Shown: piece after piece, positions 22,030 to 24,539 of the stretch | Layout of the letters: each line of letters opens with the position of its first letter | Position numbering within the stretch: the first letter of the stretch is position 1 | NCBI GenBank assembly: GCA_900542625.1 | Contig: UQOH01000028.1 | Coordinates: 1 to 24,539 of the forward strand | Direction of reading: 5' to 3' | DNA: 24,539 nt | Source of the DNA: an uncultured Fusobacterium sp. | Lineage (GTDB): Bacteria; Fusobacteriota; Fusobacteriia; Fusobacteriales; Fusobacteriaceae | Made by a program: the position numbers and the translations under genes | Notes under the pieces: model-generated | The model's input: the letters and a program-made list of their open reading frames with translations, nothing else | What the model was told of the DNA's origin: nothing | The model's database searches: none

Positions 22030-22593
22030 TTATTTTTTGCCTGTAAGTTCTTTATAACATACTGCGCATACTCCGTTGAAATGATTTCCTATAGAAATAC
22101 CGTCTTTGTCAGCTTCAACGTCACCAATCATAACATTCATTGTGGCTTTTCTTTTTCCACAGTGTCCGCATACAGTCTTAATTTCATTAAGTGTAGTAAT
22201 GTATGGAAGCATGTAAGCAACTGTAGGGAAAAGTTCTCCTCTGAAACTGCTCATAAGTCCATAAAGGAAAATATTCATATCACTGTCTATCATAAGCTGC
22301 ACAAGCTGGTCACAGTGTTTTTTAGATAAAAATTGAAACTCATCTATTAAAATAAGATCAAATTTATTTTTCATACAATAGTCATATAAATTAAAATCCT
22401 CTGTAACTATAACAGCATCAATGGTATATTCCATAGCTCTGCTTGACACTTTGTTTCCGTCTCTGTTGTTTTTGTAAGGCTGAAAAACTTCAACTTTTTT
22501 TCCTACACTTTTATTTCTGTGGGCAGTCAGAAGAAGTTCTGATGATTTTCTTGATCCTACTACTCCATAATAAAAATTAATTTTTCCTGACAT
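22030..22593 (-). CDS. tdk: Thymidine kinase with altered P-loop
   Basis: The 187-residue protein matches type II thymidine kinases, which phosphorylate thymidine in the salvage pathway. It has the N-terminal P-loop region, the catalytic-acid motif LILIDEFQFL (about 79-88), the YGLMSSFRGELFP lasso start, and a zinc site from CGHC and CAVC. The P-loop reads GVVGSRKSS at 10-18, where the glycine before Lys16 is Arg15 (AGA; one base from GGA). That glycine is nearly invariant in Walker A, so ATP binding may be impaired. AGGAGG precedes ATG 22593. The gene lies just downstream of asnA on the minus strand and may be co-transcribed with it. Confidence 0.88.
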   Translation of the reverse strand: MSGKINFYYGVVGSRKSSELLLTAHRNKSVGKKVEVFQPYKNNRDGNKVSSRAMEYTIDAVIVTEDFNLYDYCMKNKFDLILIDEFQFLSKKHCDQLVQLMIDSDMNIFLYGLMSSFRGELFPTVAYMLPYITTLNEIKTVCGHCGKRKATMNVMIGDVEADKDGISIGNHFNGVCAVCYKELTGKK

Positions 22594-22624
22594 TTAAGCC
22601 TCCTAATATTGTTTTCTGCAAATA

Positions 22625-23632
22625 TTATAAGAAATGTACCCCGTGTCTTTCGTAAGCTTCAACCATTTCTTTAGGCCATACAGATGCCTGAACCTCTCCG
22701 ATGTGCACTTTATCAAGGAAGAATAAACAGATTCTTGATTGTCCGATTCCTCCTCCTATTGTATATGGAAGTTTTCCTTCAAGAAGAGATTTGTGGAAAG
22801 GAAATTCTTTTCTTTCTTCTGCTCCTGCAAGTTTTAATTGTTTTGCAAGACTCTCTTCACTTACTCTGATTCCCATAGAAGAAAGTTCGATAGATCTGTT
22901 TAAAGGAGGATACCAGAATAAAATATCTCCGTTTAAATCCCAGTCGTCATAGTCTGGAGCTCTTCCGTCATGTTTTTTTCCTGATTTTAAAGTTTTTCCA
23001 ACCTGACTGATAAATACAGCCTTGTATTCTTTAGCTATTGCGTGTTCTCTTTCTTTTGGAGTAAGATCAGGATATCTGTCTTCAAGTTCCTGAGAAGTGA
23101 TAAATGTAATCTCTTCAGGAAGTTTTTTAGAAAGCTGAGGATACTCTCTTAAAATATATTCTTCTGTTTTTAAGAATGCTCTGAAAATATTTTTTACTAT
23201 TGTTTCAAGAGTTTTTTGTGTTCTCTCTTCTTTTTTTATAATAAGTTCCCAGTCCCATTGGTCAACATAGAAAGAGTGAATATTTGATAAGTCTTCCTCT
23301 CTTCTGATTGCGTTCATATCTGTATAAAGCCCTGTATGCATAGGGAAATTATATTTATGAAGTGCCATTCTTTTCCATTTTGCAAGTGAGTGAACAATGT
23401 GATAATCTCCATCATGAAGTTTTGTAGAAAAAGCTACCGGTTTTTCACTTCCATTTAAGTTATCGTTAAGTCCTGAATCTTCTCTTACAAATAGAGGAGC
23501 AGAAACCCTTGTTAAGTTCAGCTCATAAGACAAAGCTCTTTCAAAGAAATCCTTTACTTTTTTGATACTTACCTCAGTTTCTAACAAACTTAATTTGTTT
23601 TCATATCCTGCTGGTACAAATACGTCTTCCAT
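22625..23632 (-). CDS. asnA: Aspartate-ammonia ligase (asparagine synthetase A)
   Basis: AsnA makes asparagine from aspartate, ammonia and ATP in the cytosol. It has the class II aminoacyl-tRNA-synthetase-like fold, with LYTDMNAIRREEDLSNIHSFYVDQWDWE (motif 2 region, about 105-132), DDWDLNGDILFWYPPLNRSIELSSMGIRV and GGGIGQSRICLFF near the end (motif 3). The start is ATG 23632, giving 335 residues; a GTG three codons upstream overlaps the AGAGGTGGG ribosome site and is unlikely. The gene is controlled by a leader peptide rich in Asn codons and an attenuator upstream. tdk follows after 31 bases. Confidence 0.95.
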   Translation of the reverse strand: MEDVFVPAGYENKLSLLETEVSIKKVKDFFERALSYELNLTRVSAPLFVREDSGLNDNLNGSEKPVAFSTKLHDGDYHIVHSLAKWKRMALHKYNFPMHTGLYTDMNAIRREEDLSNIHSFYVDQWDWELIIKKEERTQKTLETIVKNIFRAFLKTEEYILREYPQLSKKLPEEITFITSQELEDRYPDLTPKEREHAIAKEYKAVFISQVGKTLKSGKKHDGRAPDYDDWDLNGDILFWYPPLNRSIELSSMGIRVSEESLAKQLKLAGAEERKEFPFHKSLLEGKLPYTIGGGIGQSRICLFFLDKVHIGEVQASVWPKEMVEAYERHGVHFL

Positions 23633-23683
23633 AAATCCCACCTCTTTTATAAATTTATAATATTAAAAAATTATCAGCTCTGA

Positions 23684-23720
23684 AATAAAAAAAGTCATCT
23701 GATTTATACCCAGACGACTT
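23684..23720 (-). terminator. Attenuator terminator in the asnA leader
   Basis: On the minus strand AAGTCGTCT (23720-23712) pairs with AGATGACTT (23700-23692), 9 pairs with one G-T, followed by TTTTTTTATTT (23694-23684). It ends transcription 52 bases before asnA and after the leader peptide. Confidence 0.85.
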
Positions 23721-23743
23721 AAACTTAACTTTGTTATTGGAAG

Positions 23744-23792
23744 AAAGGGCACAAATCATATTCTAACATGTCAAAATGGATTTGTCCTCTTT
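23744..23792 (-). promoter_or_regulatory. Leader hairpin between the peptide stop and the attenuator
   Basis: AAAGGGcaCAAATC (23744-23757) pairs with GATTTGtCCtCTTT (23779-23792), giving a stem with small bulges. It sits where a pause hairpin sits in trp- or his-type attenuators. Confidence 0.55.
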
Positions 23793-23799
23793 TGTTAAA

Positions 23800-23868
23800 T
23801 TACAAGAGTTCAAACCCCATTAGATTGCCATTATTATTATTTATGATTGATGCAATAATAACTTTCAT
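23800..23868 (-). CDS. Asn-rich leader peptide of asnA (22 aa)
   Basis: GGAGG (23880-23876) lies 7 bases before ATG 23868, and the frame ends at TAA 23802-23800. Of 22 residues, positions 10-13 are four consecutive Asn codons (AAT) and position 15 is a fifth. Placed between the asnA promoter and an intrinsic terminator, this is a classical attenuation peptide. When charged tRNA-Asn is scarce, a ribosome would stall at the Asn run and let a non-terminating fold form, raising asnA expression. The peptide itself probably has no other role. The mechanism is inferred from layout. Confidence 0.85.
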   Translation of the reverse strand: MKVIIASIINNNNGNLMGFELL

Positions 23869-23900
23869 CTTTTTTCCTCCAGAATAATTCATGTTTATAG

Positions 23901-23927
23901 GTTATAACATTTTGGTAAAAAAGTCAA
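23901..23927 (-). promoter_or_regulatory. Promoter of the asnA leader
   Basis: On the minus strand TTGACT (23927-23922) and TATAAC (23906-23901) are 15 bases apart, rather short. The -35 lies inside the dyad 23919-23955. Confidence 0.55.
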
Positions 23928-23955
23928 TCAAAATTCTATTTTTTGATTGACTTTT
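23919..23955. repeat. 15-bp perfect inverted repeat holding two divergent -35 boxes
   Basis: AAAAGTCAATCAAAA (23919-23933) and TTTTGATTGACTTTT (23941-23955) are perfect complements around 7 bases. Each arm contains TTGACT, one for asnA (minus) and one for the CGGC gene (plus). It may be an operator shared by both. Confidence 0.7.
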
Positions 23956-23975
23956 GAGAAATATTTAAATAAAAT
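23947..23975 (+). promoter_or_regulatory. Promoter of the CGGC-domain gene
   Basis: TTGACT (23947-23952) and TAAAAT (23970-23975) are 17 bases apart. A leader of about 125 bases follows, in which I see nothing further. Confidence 0.6.
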
Positions 23976-24106
23976 CTTGCTGTCTAAAAGCTTTATATGA
24001 TAACATTTAGGTAAGTAATAGTATAAAATTTTCTTTAAAAAAATATCAGCTGTATATATTTTTACGAAAAGAATTTTAATAAACATTTTATTTAGGAGGA
24101 AGTATT

Positions 24107-24532
24107 ATGACAGATAAAAAAGATATAAGGTTAGTTATAGTTATTCAGTGTGCAATGGCGAAAAAAAGATGCAGCGGTTTTTTATGTATGAACGCTTTCT
24201 ATAATAGAAATGACTTTTTTGAAGATTATCCAAAAGACAAAGAGATTAGATTTCTTCCTTTTGAATGTGGTGGGTGTTGCGGGCAAAGCGTAAATTCATT
24301 TATGACAAACGTAAGCAGAAAACTGGCAAAAACAGATATAAAGAAAGAGGAAACAGCTGTTCATCTTTCTTCATGTATGTCTTTTGATAACCACCATTCT
24401 GACAGATGTCCTTTTATTGATTCGATAAAAGATGCTGTAAAAAAACAAGGGTTTACTAATATTTTTGAAGGAAGCAAACGTTCTGTTATGGCAACCAAAA
24501 AAAGAGAAGAAGGAATATATAAAACATATTAA
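24107..24532 (+). CDS. CGGC domain-containing protein
   Basis: The 141-residue protein has the cysteine-rich CGGC domain: IQCAMAKKRCSGFLCMNAF (about 14-32), the name-giving FECGGCCGQ (about 53-61), a conserved VHLSSCM (about 84-90) and CPFID. The ordered cysteines suggest metal or cluster binding; the family's biochemical role is not established. AGGAGG precedes ATG 24107. It is divergent from asnA and shares its promoter dyad. The stop is 7 bases before the window edge. Confidence 0.88.
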   Translation: MTDKKDIRLVIVIQCAMAKKRCSGFLCMNAFYNRNDFFEDYPKDKEIRFLPFECGGCCGQSVNSFMTNVSRKLAKTDIKKEETAVHLSSCMSFDNHHSDRCPFIDSIKDAVKKQGFTNIFEGSKRSVMATKKREEGIYKTY

Positions 24533-24539
24533 TTAAAAA

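Noticed and set aside
23642..23900. T-box riboswitch upstream of asnA
   Set aside because: No TGGNACCGCG-type T-box sequence or specifier stem is visible; the Asn-rich peptide plus terminator explains the leader better.
1..24539. CRISPR arrays, tRNA or rRNA genes, insertion sequences
   Set aside because: No regularly spaced repeats of CRISPR type, no tRNA-like cloverleaf with CCA-type ends, and no transposase or terminal inverted repeats were seen.

Overview
The window is very AT-rich and has strong Shine-Dalgarno sites, many TTGACA/TATAAT-type promoters and a Gram-negative envelope (TonB-ExbBD, TonB-dependent receptor, periplasmic binding protein). It also has anaerobic ferredoxin metabolism (four-subunit 2-oxoacid:ferredoxin oxidoreductase, HutX-type haem protein without oxygenase). 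Together these suggest a Fusobacterium-like anaerobe. The organism is inferred; no rRNA or tRNA is present to confirm it.

Layout. 1-3.6 kb is accessory: the end of an unidentified gene, a class II Fic protein, then on the minus strand two very small proteins, a GNAT/ASCH-like gene broken by one in-frame TGA, and a stand-alone ASCH protein. 3.9-4.4 kb is methylglyoxal synthase. 4.4-9.7 kb is a metal/haem-acquisition block: ybaN-like, exbB, exbD and tonB on minus, and divergently a TonB-dependent receptor followed by hutX. 9.7-10.1 kb is a regulatory stretch with orphan promoter signals and four helically phased TGATAAA repeats in front of a YheO-type regulator. 10.8-15.4 kb is a porGDAB-type enzyme followed by an NhaC-type antiporter. 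15.5-16.13 kb is gene-free but carries a textbook promoter, many hairpins and a strong terminator, and is best read as a large (about 590 nt) stand-alone structured RNA. 16.1-18.6 kb has two HAD phosphatases and a tandem-HTH regulator. 18.7-21.3 kb has a periplasmic binding protein overlapping an exporter-fold ABC transporter. The end holds a YhcH-family protein, thymidine kinase with an altered P-loop, asnA with an Asn-codon leader peptide and attenuator, and divergently a CGGC-domain protein.

How it fits together. The TonB system energises the receptor; HutX and the binding protein/ABC pair could handle the imported ligand inside the cell. The oxidoreductase would produce reduced ferredoxin and acyl-CoA, with the antiporter perhaps tied to ion or acid balance. 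The asnA leader appears to sense charged tRNA-Asn by ribosome stalling. The most novel signals are the large RNA at 15.54-16.13 kb, the asnA attenuator and the terminator-bearing leader of hutX.
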